Assembly (NCBI RefSeq): GCF_964204645.1
Contig: NC_134026.1
Coordinates: forward strand, 29,096,650 to 29,160,649
Direction: 5' to 3'
From: Tubulanus polymorphus
Taxonomy: Eukaryota > Nemertea > Palaeonemertea > Tubulaniformes > Tubulanidae
DNA: 64,000 nt
The translations under genes and the position numbers were made by a program. Under the pieces are notes generated by a model. That model was not told where the DNA came from, made no database searches, and saw only the letters and a program-made list of their open reading frames with translations. Positions 50,956 to 63,500 of this stretch are shown here, piece after piece (within the stretch, counting starts at the first letter, position 1; every line of letters starts with the position of its first letter).

Positions 50956-53900
50956 ATGTGTAGAGTTGAAAATTATAAAAGTGCTTTTCCAGATAATAAG
51001 AAATGATGAACATTTTACAAATTACTTGTGGATTATTTTATTGACAGTAGCTGATGTGGTCTAGTATGACTAATGATTGTTATTTGTTATTCAAATGTTT
51101 TGTCAAAGTAAAACCAGAAAGTGATCAAATTGATTATAGTCTTATACATACAATGTACATAGTAAAGTGTAACTCTGATAATATTCTTTGCTCACAATTG
51201 TATAGCAGGGATAGCAATGATTTGATAGATTTTTTCGTGCTGATAACTTTCTTAAATGAGGACAATTACTTTGATAATGAAGGAATTAGGACTAATATGT
51301 AAACGTCATGTAAACTGTATTTAAGCTCCCTTGTTTATTATCTATATCTGTGATTGATTCCATAAGTTCGCATGTGTCCAGTGTGAAGATACAGTCCAAG
51401 AAATTGATCACTTTGTGATTCAGCTTTAATCTATCGTTTATACCTACAAATATCATTTCGACAAAGCCATTTATTCAGTACCTGCTCATATTCTTTTACT
51501 ATCTATAGTTATATGATTACTTAAAGTGCGTTATTGGGGGTTATGATTATGTAAAAGGTTTGGGAAGTCAGTTTTATACTGTCGGATATGTTGAATTATG
51601 TCAATTTCGGTGCTATAATAAAAGAAATCTTCATTTTCATTGAAAAATTGTTCTTATGAATCATTTCTATTTCACCGCATTGTTTCGAGAGGATCAAGTC
51701 ATTATCAAAATCACGGTTACAATCATTAATCATTATTTATATAAAGAATGAATTATTTATTACATTTTTCGAATGATCATTCATCCAAGTGAAAACGTTG
51801 ACAGAACTACCATTTTTCCTTTCGTGATATATTTTTTGCAGGAAAATAATTAATACCCGTCGCCCTCTCTTCCAAGTAAAATACAAATACCCAGTACCCC
51901 GATACAAATTTACAATTAAATTTAAATTTAAAACTAATTCTTTATAGAAAATTTGTCATTTGTGTAATCTCGGAATCTGGCCCGCAAATCGGTAAAAAGT
52001 TTGGCGTTCAAAGACTTTGGCAAGCGAGTATAATGTTAGTTCACATTTTCTCCGCTTTCGTTATACCTAGGGGCAGCACTAGAGAGTTAGTTTTAATATT
52101 TCAGCTATTCTTACTGAGGCGGGCGTTTCAAATGCCAATTCCGCCAACGCTTATACTTAATTAAAATCTATCGAAATAAATTATTCTTGAAATAAAGACT
52201 TTGAAACCAATTTTGAAAGTAATTATTCCAATTTATTTTATCCGATTTTTGTATTCACAACAGTAAAATTAGGGTCAGTCTAGTGTCCATGATCGGAGTT
52301 ACAAATTTGAGCGTGTCACTACTGAGCTGTGTCACTACTTTTTTCGCACTAAATTAAAAGTGTTGAAAAGTGCTTAGAAAAGTGCTCACTTTGCTTAAGC
52401 TTACTACCACAAACCAACCATGTACTAAATACGTATAAGCTTCATTAAAGTTCTTCCAGGCCCCTTGGATAGGGACATTGGAATCGGAGATTAAGTTTCA
52501 CGGTTTCAGAAATGACGTTTATTTATATTTTTCTATTTCAAACATGATTCAGAGGGGACTATGATGAGTTTTATTAATTAGGGATTTCAGAAGAGCAGCG
52601 ATGAGTCATGAAGTCAGATATTGGATGTTTTGGATCAATACCGAATAAATCTTCGACAAAATGTTGGTTTCTTCATATTAATTCTTGGATCCCTACGCGG
52701 CGTTCCTCTATTTCTACGTATTTTCTACAATGGTCATTAAGGCAACAGGTGAAACGGTCTTTTAGATATAGTTACTTATCCACGGATGAGGAAAGGAATT
52801 ATTTATAGGAATGTCTAATAATAAACGGTAATGTAGTGCGATGCAAGTGCTGCTTTCCTCCACCTCTAGTGTTGATACGGTACAGTGTGGTGCAAAACGT
52901 TCTGCCACACCTCTCCTCATCTCTCTATCCTGGGTAGTAAACCAGAGTTAACAAGCAGGATTCTGACGAAAAGGACACCAAGGAAACAGATGTAATGACA
53001 TTCCAGTAGAACTGCTCGACAATGCCCTTCCTCTCTTGAGAACATAACGTAATGTCAGTCAACGAGTCGCTTTACAGAAACAAGAATTTATTGAGGTTGC
53101 ACACACTCACATTAAATCATAGAAATGATGAGAGGGCGACAGACATGACTGCTCAATGAGTTGAGCCAAAATACATACATACTTTAGGTTGAGCATATCT
53201 ATCATGTACTATGTCCCTTTCTCACTGACAAATCTAACACAATTCTTTGTAAACTAAACACACTGATATTGGGATACACATTATGTATGGTAACTACGTA
53301 AAATGCAAGATTTTTTTTAATTCTCCAAGTTTTAATCGCTTATTTCAAAAACAATGATCTTTCACCAAACTGACTTTTTGATAACAGTATTTTGCTGCCA
53401 TTGTTGAGGGGAAATGGATTAGAAATTCACTCACACTGTCGTAAATAAATTAAAAGACTGCATCAAAAACAGATTTACGCGATAATAAATAACAAACAAA
53501 CGACATCATTAAAACAACAGATGTTTTACAGTGGTGGGTTAATCAATAACAGTTGAAGCAAGAAAAAAACCCGAGTGGGAGAAAGCAATATTATAGCAGA
53601 GAGATCTATTTAAAAATGATGACAGTTTCAGCTGAAACTCTCGATTCCTAGAATGTATCAGGATACATACAGAAATATTAAGAATATTAGTGTATGTTTT
53701 ATGTATTTAACGAGCATCTGATGTGCATGGTAGAAATATACATGAATATATACAAATTACACACTGTTCAGACAGGAAAACTGAAATACTAGAAAGAAAT
53801 CAGATCTTTGAAGAAAAAAACATGCATGACTAGAAATCTAAATGTTTTCTTTTTGTCGATTATTTACTGATATCTCTTATTGACTGATATGATTCTACAT

Positions 53901-54594
53901 GTGATACAAGCTGACTTCAAGGTACGATTTGATCCAAAATACAATACCCTATTGTTGACAAAAATGCCATTCATTAGTTCCGAGACTTCCAGCTCTTCAC
54001 ATCATGACTGAATTGATTACAAAACAAGATCTTGACATAAATCAATACACAATATACGACATATATGACCAGTTTTACAAATACAATACATTACACAAAA
54101 ATCCGTATAAAAAACACTTTCAGATTTAGATTAGCAATCAGAGAATTTGTAAGAAACTCTCAAATTGTAATGAAATCTGACTTAGACTTGGTAAAATTGA
54201 GCCAATGATTGAGAGAAGATTCTTCTCATGGGATTCATTTACCAAGTCTCTTCTAATTCTCTCTACAGTAGAGATATGTTCAGTTTCGGATGAAATGTAC
54301 GCGAATAAGAGCACACATAACTCAAAACTGATCTCATAGATTATTAGATCCACTTCAATGAGGACTCTGCAGCTCACTGTGACAAACCTGGATCCACCAG
54401 ATGGCAATAGCGTGTTCTAGGATAGCAAATGACTAACAACTTTATCCAGAATCTTCCCAAATTCTATTAATGATTTAGAGAAATGTGATTTGCCTAATTT
54501 TTTTATGTGGGACGATTTGATACGAGAAATTATCCTATTGTTAAACACGCCATCTGGTGAAATACTCGGTGCAGCACAGGGTCGTCCTCATTCG

Positions 54595-57500
54595 TTAATC
54601 ATTTTTCTTTTCTTCCTTCCTCTTCACGTCATTCTTCGTGGTCGCGTTTTGTTCGGGTTCCGGTTTGTTGCGTTGTACCGCTCGTTTCAGCGCGTCCCAC
54701 ATTCCGCCCATGAATATCGCGCAGAACAGATTTTCGAACGGCACGAACGGGTCGTGGATGCCGAGCAGTAACGACGATAATCGGAAATAGATGAGGAACA
54801 TCGCGATTCCGAAGTAAATCAACACGTGCGGAGCCGTCAGAAACTTCTCTCGTTCGCAGATGAACACAATCGAACTCAACAGACTCGCTTTCGTCACACT
54901 GAAAAATTAAATCAAACACCGATTGAAATTCATTCCTTTCAAATTGCTACCGATCATTTCAGTTTTCTAACAAATTTGCTTAAATCGGATTTTGGATTTA
55001 AGTTTGATTATGAATATTCTTTAATAGCAATTTTTCAACAAAATTATTTACCCGGTATAGGTTAACTGATTGTATAGAAGAGTATAATATAGCGTACTAG
55101 CGGTATGTCAGATTTGGAATGCTGTAAACAGCAGTTTCACAGCTCTTAGAGATACATGCCTACCTCCGGTACATCATTATACGCGTTACATTAAAATCAG
55201 AAGTGCAGTTTTATTAATGCAGGAGAAATAAAAGTAGTATTTGTCTAGACTAGCTAACATTGGTAACAACGGATTGCTGCACTTGAGATTATCATTCAAG
55301 CACTACTCTATGCACTACAAAATTACTAGGAATGAACAACTAAAACATGAAGTTGAAATTAGTATGTGCGCACACCTAAAAGCTTATCGGACAAAAATAA
55401 CAGCAAAGCGATTGAAAATGAAACATCAACATGACACTCAACAAGAGGCTTTCGATCATTCGGGTGATTTTAGACCCGGGTAAAGAAAAACTAACAGTTC
55501 TAACAAATAAATTCAACAGAACACACCGCTAAACATGAAACTGAAATGAAAAGTTTGTTCGATACAAACATGCGGTGGTTTTCAATTACTTACAAAGATG
55601 GTTGTAAGAACTCATTCGAGCTAGGAATCCACAAACCTCGAATGATACGTTCTACAATTCTCATTTCAGTATATCCAGAGCCTAAAACAACCGAATTATT
55701 ACAAATCTCATTACAATTTAAACTACTTACTTTCATAAACCCTACTGTCACCTTGTCACACCACTCTCTCTGTTGTTATGATAGCCAATTTTTATATTTA
55801 TAAAACATGCATAGTTCAATAGCAGTTGTATGTTCACAATGCATACAACTCTATTCACTAGGAAATCCAGAACGGGCATGTTTTACTAATGGGTTTTTCA
55901 ATGTAGATTTGTTATTGTTTACTAGGAATTCATAAACGGGCAAGTTTTGGCTTTGCGGTCATTTAATGTTGTTTGCCTTTGTTACTAGTTCAGTTTATGT
56001 CTCGGATTAATAAGAAATATTTTGGAGTTAGTTTTCAAGACAATAGAAAAATCCTAAGGGATTAGTCAAGTGTCAACGTCTACGTGTTTGGAAACCGAGA
56101 CAACTCCGGGCTTGTTTCTTAACCAGGTTGCTAAGAACATTAATTCTTGGGGGCCTGGTGGGCGAATCAGGTCCCGAGGTTAGTCGTCGGCCCTCCCCAA
56201 ATGCGGTGGCGTTGGTCACGAGAATAGTCCCTTGGAAACCAAATTTTGGATAGTATAAAAATAAGAGACATAGCTGAACTAGTCGGAGAGCACCTGGGAA
56301 ACCAAGAGGGGAAGGAACTAGAACCCGAAATTGTAAAAGGTGTCGATAAATAGGAAAGACGAAAGTAACATAATAAATAGTTGTGAGTATTTATATTCGA
56401 AGTATTTGCATCTTAGTCGTTTATTCATTTTTGGTCTCGGGTCAAATTCAATTTGTGTCGTTGTGCGGAGCTGAGGAAGGATACGCTCTCCCACGATATT
56501 TCGGTTCCTTCTTCGGGCCGCATAACAGATTTGGTGCCGAAACCCGGGACCTTTAGTTATTTTTTTATTCAGTCAGATAGTTAGATAAGATTATTTACTT
56601 AAAGTTTACAGAAGGGTTAATTGTTTATTAGAGAATGAGTATTTTGATTAATTAGTGATTATGGTATAGCGATTTATTATTTTAATTGATGATTTAATTA
56701 GGAATTGAATTCTAATTACTACTGGTTTGATATAAATTATTTTTTAGTTTATTTTTTATTGATATGGGTAGCTATATGCACCGCAATAGAAAGTTTTTAA
56801 AAATACATTTAGTTACCTATTGTGGTGATATTTTGATATATGTCACCGAGGTTGTCGCTCGGTACTGAGTATTTTATTAATTAAAGGTTTAGGTAGTACG
56901 AAGAGTTGAACAGTCAAGATAATGTTCCGATGCTGATGGAAAATTCCAGTATTTTGGAATAATTAAATAGTTAACGATAGATTCCAATGTTGATGTGATA
57001 TTCCAATATTGATGGTGATATTCCAGTATTGACGGGAAATTCCGATACTGAGGAGAAGGGATATGGTTTAAATGAAATCCAATATCGATGATTTTGTTTC
57101 CGATATTGAGGGTATAGTGTTGATAACTGATATCAGTACTGAGTTATAGATTAAGATATAGTATTTTCGGTAGTAAAGCTACGCGAAATAATTTACGATA
57201 GTGTAGATATCGATCCCATATTGGGGATAATAGGTTTATAGAAAGGTTTATAAGAATCTGTGTCGAAACTGTAATTGCATAGATTTTGAATTGCAGCCAC
57301 TATTAGCGTTGCGGTCATTTTTAGGAACGCTCTGTTTTAATATTCTGTTTTACTCTGTTTTTTTATACTTTCTTTTCTCCGAGTTAATTAATAGTTCAAT
57401 ATGCCGCCACCGAGTACTAGGAGTCAGACGGCTCATGAGGATATTGACGACCCGCAGAGCCCGACAGCGGGGGCTGGTTCGTCGACGGGGACGAGCATGT

Positions 57501-60500
57501 CAGAACGAGATATACTCCTCCTGATCGCCGAACGACTAGGTAGTTCGACAAACCTTGGGGATGTGGTTTCCATCCCGAAATTTTCAGGTAGACCAAACGG
57601 GAGTGACTTTTCGCAATGGTTGCGAACGTATGACAATGTAGCTAAAGCGAGAGGTTGGACGGACGACCAATGTAAAAATTTCATGTTCCAATATTTAGAG
57701 GGTCCGGCTAGACGGTTCTATGACGATTTAGTCATAGATCGATCTACAAAATTTGCTAGTATTGTTAATTCTTTTAGGGACCACTTTGAGTCGGACAGTC
57801 TGCGACTCCGAGAGGAGACTGACTTCTCCGGACTTCGGCAGAAGAAAGGGGAGTCAGTCGATGATTATTCGGAGCGAGTGGACCGACTGGCTCACAAATT
57901 ACAAAAATCGGACCGAGACAAATTGGTCGTCTTTCTCAACGGGCTGGACAATGCGATCAGGAAGGACGTGATGATGATGAGGCCCGACACGTTTTCAATG
58001 GCAGTCGAGCACGCGAGGACTGCCGAGCAGTGGACTGATCGAGATCTGACGAAACCGACAGTGAACCAGACCTCCCCAACTGATGCGTCACTCCTCAAGA
58101 CCATGGAGGAGATAAAAGGAATGTTCTCTCAGTTCTTACGGCTGAGAGAGCCTAGTGACAGGGGTGAGAGGCAAGCACAGAGGCCTATGAGAGGTGATCG
58201 ACGGGGGGACACGTTCATTCGACAATCCCCAGGTCGAAATCGCAGCGCCCCTCGATGGCAAGATGCGAGACCTCGTTACGACCAAAACCCACGCTTTGAG
58301 CCCCGACGTTCTTACCCGGCTAGGAGAGAAAGAAATCTCGCGGGGCACAATAATTGTTTCAGGTGTGGTCAACCGGGTCATTTTGGGAAGTTCTGTCCAT
58401 ATACGCCAGATACGGGTCGACAGTACGGATACAGAGAGCCACAAGAGGGGAGGATATATCCGCGGTCGCCACAACACCCGCCGCCACAACACCCGCTGCC
58501 ACCCATGCAGGGTCAAAGGGGAGATCAACAGCAGCCGGGAAATGGTTTCGGTCGTCACCAGCAGGATGGCGCGATGACGGCCTCAATGTACCCAGTTATC
58601 CCCGGCCATCCAATGTATCCCTACGAGACCAACGAGCTCTATTAAGAACACCTCATGACAGGCCACTCACACACCCAGTCACCATCGAACGACAATTCAC
58701 CCAGCCTTTGCCTGAGGAGAGAGTGAGGGACCCTCAAGGGTCACTGAGAGGACGTACTCCGACAGACAAGGAGATAGACCGTCCGTTGCCGACTAGAGGT
58801 TTCGACAAACAAAGGACGTCTGGCGACAAGCATTACACGCCACCTATTCTTGCATCCGTGGCTAACCGTGTAACGGGTACCCATGCGGGAAATACATTGT
58901 CCGTTTTGGTCGATACCGGTGCTGAAATAAGCGTCCTGAATGAGGCCTGGTATCGCCAAAACCCATCAATAGCCGTGGGTCCCGTGATGCAGGGTCAGTT
59001 CATGGAGGCAAGAGCGGTGGATGGTAAGACATTTGAGTTGAAAGGCGTTGTGCCCACAAATTTTAAAATTGGTGAGTATGACGTTCGTCACGCTATGTAC
59101 TTGGTCCCAGGAATCGATACTCATATTATTTTAGGTTCCGACTTTTTGCGCTCTAACAACGCAAGTATTAATTACGGATCGAATTTTCTCAAGCTACCGG
59201 GAGCAAGTCCAATTCATTTTACTAACAAGATAGATTTAAATAAAACAACTTCGGTTCAAAGCACGACCAATCCAATTATTCCACCTATTTCTGAAAAGAT
59301 TGTCGATGCACATTGTTCACAGGCCCTAGTCGAAAAAATTAACAGCAAAAAGGCTGTATATGAATTTTCACACCAGTTACGTGAAAGGAAAGTCGTGGGT
59401 GCCACGGCTGCAATATCAATTTCATCGATTAATATTCACGCAAGTTCTACTAATCTCACACCACGGTTCGTTAATATTCACGAAAGGTCATATTTAGGGC
59501 CACATAGATTAGATCATGCGAATCCGGAATCGCCACTGTTCCGGGAATGGAGGCTGTATCATCGGGTACGCCCTCCCGAAAATCGTTGTGGAAGAATAAT
59601 CGGTAAAAGGCTCGACAGGTTAGAGTTACTGAAAGTTGAGGAAGAAAACTCTGCCTGACAAAAGATGACGACTATTTTTAAGTGACGAGCGACGAGACAT
59701 TTCTTAATGGATAAATTTTGATTCGAAATAATTGAATGATTATTTTGAAGCTTATGATTGATTGAGATCGTTTCATTTTTTTCGCGGTCACATTTTTAAT
59801 TTAGCAATGAACTAACGTAAACACAGGTCGCTTGGATGTAACCATTTCTTTATTTCGCCTACTGATGACAATAACAATAACAGATAATTCAACATTCCGC
59901 TGCCAATTCTATCGCTGATATGAGAATGGATTTTTTTAATGGCTAACACACACTATGGCTTGAATTGTTTCCTTAACCCATGACAATTGAGTATTAAACG
60001 CGTTCTTAACAGGTATTTTAATGAAATCACTTACTGGAAATGTGGATACCCGGTGTTGGTAAATGATACGATTGTTGGAAAGGCCGATGCAGCCGACGTA
60101 GATTCGTTGAGCTGGAAATGCATGAAAATAAGATGTTATTGCATACAAGTTGATAATATTTTGAGGTTAAATTGATTGAATTAATTGTGGAAAACTATGC
60201 TATTATTATGTTAAAAAAAATTAAAAAAAAAAAACTCTCTTGCTAGGGAAATGGAATGATATTCAAACGAACTATGTTAGGAGAAAATATGTTGTTCAAA
60301 AAGAATGTGTTACACAATAATATGTTGGTTGAGCGAATGATGGGAAAATTTATCTTCATTATCCGTAAGATAAACATAAGATGTTCTTCGTGATTCATGA
60401 ATTGAGTGGTTGAAATACGTGCTATATTTTCGGTATATCTATATCTATATATATATAAGAAAAATTCCTAAATATTATAATGAGGGATATTTTGAATGAT

Positions 60501-63500
60501 TTGATGATTTTTATATCAGGTAGTTGAATGAAAAACAAATTATTTGCTGTGATTACTTGTGCTATGTTTTGAGTTGTAGGTTTAGTATCTGATATAGGTA
60601 ATAAAGGGCTTTTGGCTTACCGTTCTCAACAGTTCCTCCGTTCCACGTGTTGGTGGACATATTTCCTCCGTGATGGATGTTGGTGGAAAAATAACGATGC
60701 GCTCTTATATCCGTTCTCCGACGAAATGTTCAAACTTGTTTCGCGACGTTCTTTTAAATTCGCGCCGGATGGACTCGCTATTGTTCGGAAATAGTATGCG
60801 ACACTGTTTCTAGGGACGTACGCGGGTCAACTCATGTTTATTGCTCACTTCTTCGCACGTTTAAACTCAAAATTTCCGCAAATACAATGTACGTATAGAC
60901 TCTTTCGTTACCAATCCATTAACTCCGCTCTTTTATGAAGGTTCTCAGTCCACATGCTGGTCAAGAAGACGATGACTGATGTAAATTCCCGACGCCTGAC
61001 AGTTTAATGGCTGGTGCGCCCGCCTGACCGAAAATTGCGCATATTGATCGCCGAGTCAGGTTGATGGTGGAAGTGCAATGCGGTGATGGACATTCACAAT
61101 GTATTATTCGTGATGAACTGTTGTTTTGCAGAAAAATATGGAAGCGATTCGTATTCAACAAAAGAAGTATTTGGTAGTGCCGATGCGGTGGTAACTCGTA
61201 CGAACTCTTTTTCGTAATTTTGCGGACTGTGATGTTTAACGTTGCGTTGTTGTGGTCAATGCGTGTCGTTGATAGCGTTTCGAATTATTCGCGGATACGT
61301 TTGCGTTTCTGACTCTAATGGTTTATCGGTTTTCGCTGATTGCGCGCTTGTGACTCTATTTGTTTATCAAAACGATGATTATTTGCTACATTCTTATTGT
61401 TTGCGATTTGTTTCATTTATCTACGATTTAATTGTGTCTATGTATGAATATGTTGCTTGTTGCTGTGTTCATTGTGATTATTTTATTGTCATGTACGTTA
61501 TCGTCGACACCTTGGTTTATTATTACTGTATTGAGTCACGCGTCAAATTTGAAATCATAACATTGTTACTCCATGCTTGCTGAACTTTTGTGACAAAGTG
61601 GGACACTTTGAATTTGGGTTGGAGGTACTGTTATGATAGCCAATTTTTATATTTATAAAACATGCATAGTTCAATAGCAGTTGTATGTTCACAATGCATA
61701 CAACTCTATTCACTAGGAAATCCAGAACGGGCATGTTTTACTAATGGGTTTTTCAATGTAGATTTGTTATTGTTTACTAGGAATTCATAAACGGGCAAGT
61801 TTTGGCTTTGCGGTCATTTAATGTTGTTTGCCTTTGTTACTAGTTCAGTTTATGTCTCGGATTAATAAGAAATATTTTGGAGTTAGTTTTCAAGACAATA
61901 GAAAAATCCTAAGGGATTAGTCAAGTGTCAACGTCTACGTGTTTGGAAACCGAGACAACTCCGGGCTTGTTTCTTAACCAGGTTGCTAAGAACATTAATT
62001 CTTGGGGGCCTGGTGGGCGAATCAGGTCCCGAGGTTAGTCGTCGGCCCTCCCCAAATGCGGTGGCGTTGGTCACGAGAATAGTCCCTTGGAAACCAAATT
62101 TTGGATAGTATAAAAATAAGAGACATAGCTGAACTAGTCGGAGAGCACCTGGGAAACCAAGAGGGGAAGGAACTAGAACCCGAAATTGTAAAAGGTGTCG
62201 ATAAATAGGAAAGACGAAAGTAACATAATAAATAGTTGTGAGTATTTATATTCGAAGTATTTGCATCTTAGTCGTTTATTCATTTTTGGTCTCGGGTCAA
62301 ATTCAATTTGTGTCGTTGTGCGGAGCTGAGGAAGGATACGCTCTCCCACGATATTTCGGTTCCTTCTTCGGGCCGCATAACACTGTATCTAACTCACCCC
62401 TGTACTCAGTTCATCCATTCTTACTGATTATTGAAATTGAGCTATAATTTAAGATAATCATATTCGGATTGTGATAAGTTTTATTATTTCTATCATACTA
62501 GATTTCCAATCAAAACATTACAACATGTGTTTAGATTCATCGTAAGCTGAGTGCAGGATAGTTAGATACATCCGGCAAAACCTCCACCAGTTCTAAGCAC
62601 AAATACCAGAGTCTAGTTACCCGTGTAAGGCCCAGCGATTTGGATATTTAGATATCTTTTACGGATAGATTTTACAGATAGATTACAATCAGTTACCAGA
62701 GTTGAGTGTTAATGTTTAAGAAGAGAAGAAGATATGCATAGGATAGAGCTATTGAGGAACATATAGCATAAAATGAGTCGATATATCATCATATCAAAAT
62801 AAACTGATCAAAATTTACTAATCAGAACAAGGTACTTTGTATTTGTATTTACCTAATTGGGAAGGATAATATTTCCAAAAAGTTTTAATACAAAAGTAAA
62901 TATACAATATCAAACTCAGTTTTATGTCTGTTCACCCCAACAACAAGCCAAGGTTGCACACGAACTAAAAGCTTCCCACAAACATGAGAAATATTTATAG
63001 AATCTTATAGCAGGTATTGTATAAGCAGCATATCGCTAAGGAGCAGTACAAGAAACTAGCTTCATGGTATATATTATAACGCTATCTGTGCTTAGAGACA
63101 GTAAAAACCTGACCCAGAACAAACTCTGTGTCTCATTACTTACAATGAGGGCCGTAAAAATTCGTTATGCTCCTTTATCCATACACCCCGTATTATTCTT
63201 TGGAGCAGCAGTAATTGTCCCGCCCCGGCACCTATTTGTATAGAAAGCATGCAAAAAAGAAGAGCCAGCCATAATAAAAATTAGGTAAGGCACTGAAATC
63301 GCTATTAATATTGTGATTTGAAGATCAGATTTGCGTTGAAAATCACATATAACAGCAAAGAAGATTTTCATACGATTCCAATGAATGAAAAGTAGGATGA
63401 GGCTGGAAGCAGGATAGATTAAAATCAACTTTCAAAACATCTAACGTTACAAAATAATTATTCAGTTTTCTAAAGGAAGGAAACAAGTGACAGAAACCAA

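Larger units (their letters stand above)
50305..54594. other. Convergent paxillin / TMEM38 3' region
   Basis: This holds the paxillin 3' UTR to 51617-51622, a 22-bp minisatellite and a TA microsatellite. The rest (about 51650-54590) is AT-rich, probably including the TMEM38 3' UTR. A 12-bp inverted repeat AGACTTGGTAAA / TTTACCAAGTCT lies near 54187-54249. ORFs at 51054-51302, 52608-52808 and 54138-54407 have no recognisable domain. Confidence 0.6.
55774..62382 (+). mobile_element. Ty3/gypsy-like LTR retrotransposon, gag-protease only
   Basis: Two 754-bp LTRs (55774-56527 and 61629-62382) appear identical by eye, start TG and end CA, and are flanked by the 4-bp repeat CTGT (55770-55773, 62383-62386). 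A primer-binding site starts at 56532 (TGGTGCCGAAACCCGGGA), complementary to the 3' end of tRNA-Phe. Internal coding is a gag (57401-58645) and an overlapping frame with an aspartic protease (to 59658). The 2 kb from 59659 to 61628 has no reverse transcriptase, RNase H or integrase motif. It is therefore non-autonomous but recently inserted, inside a TMEM38 intron and antisense to that gene. Confidence 0.93.

Noticed and set aside
51054-51302. 82-codon ORF downstream of paxillin
   Set aside because: Within the 3' UTR before the poly(A) signal at 51617; no domain, no splice partners.
54138-54407. 89-codon minus-strand ORF below TMEM38
   Set aside because: No recognisable family; most simply the TMEM38 3' UTR.
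58136-58586. Antisense and +1 frame ORFs across gag
   Set aside because: Shadows of the GC-richer gag coding sequence.
61242-61583. Env-like gene of the LTR element (113-codon hydrophobic ORF)
   Set aside because: Position is suggestive, but there is no signal peptide, furin site or fusion motif and the frame is Cys/Tyr/Val-rich AT noise.
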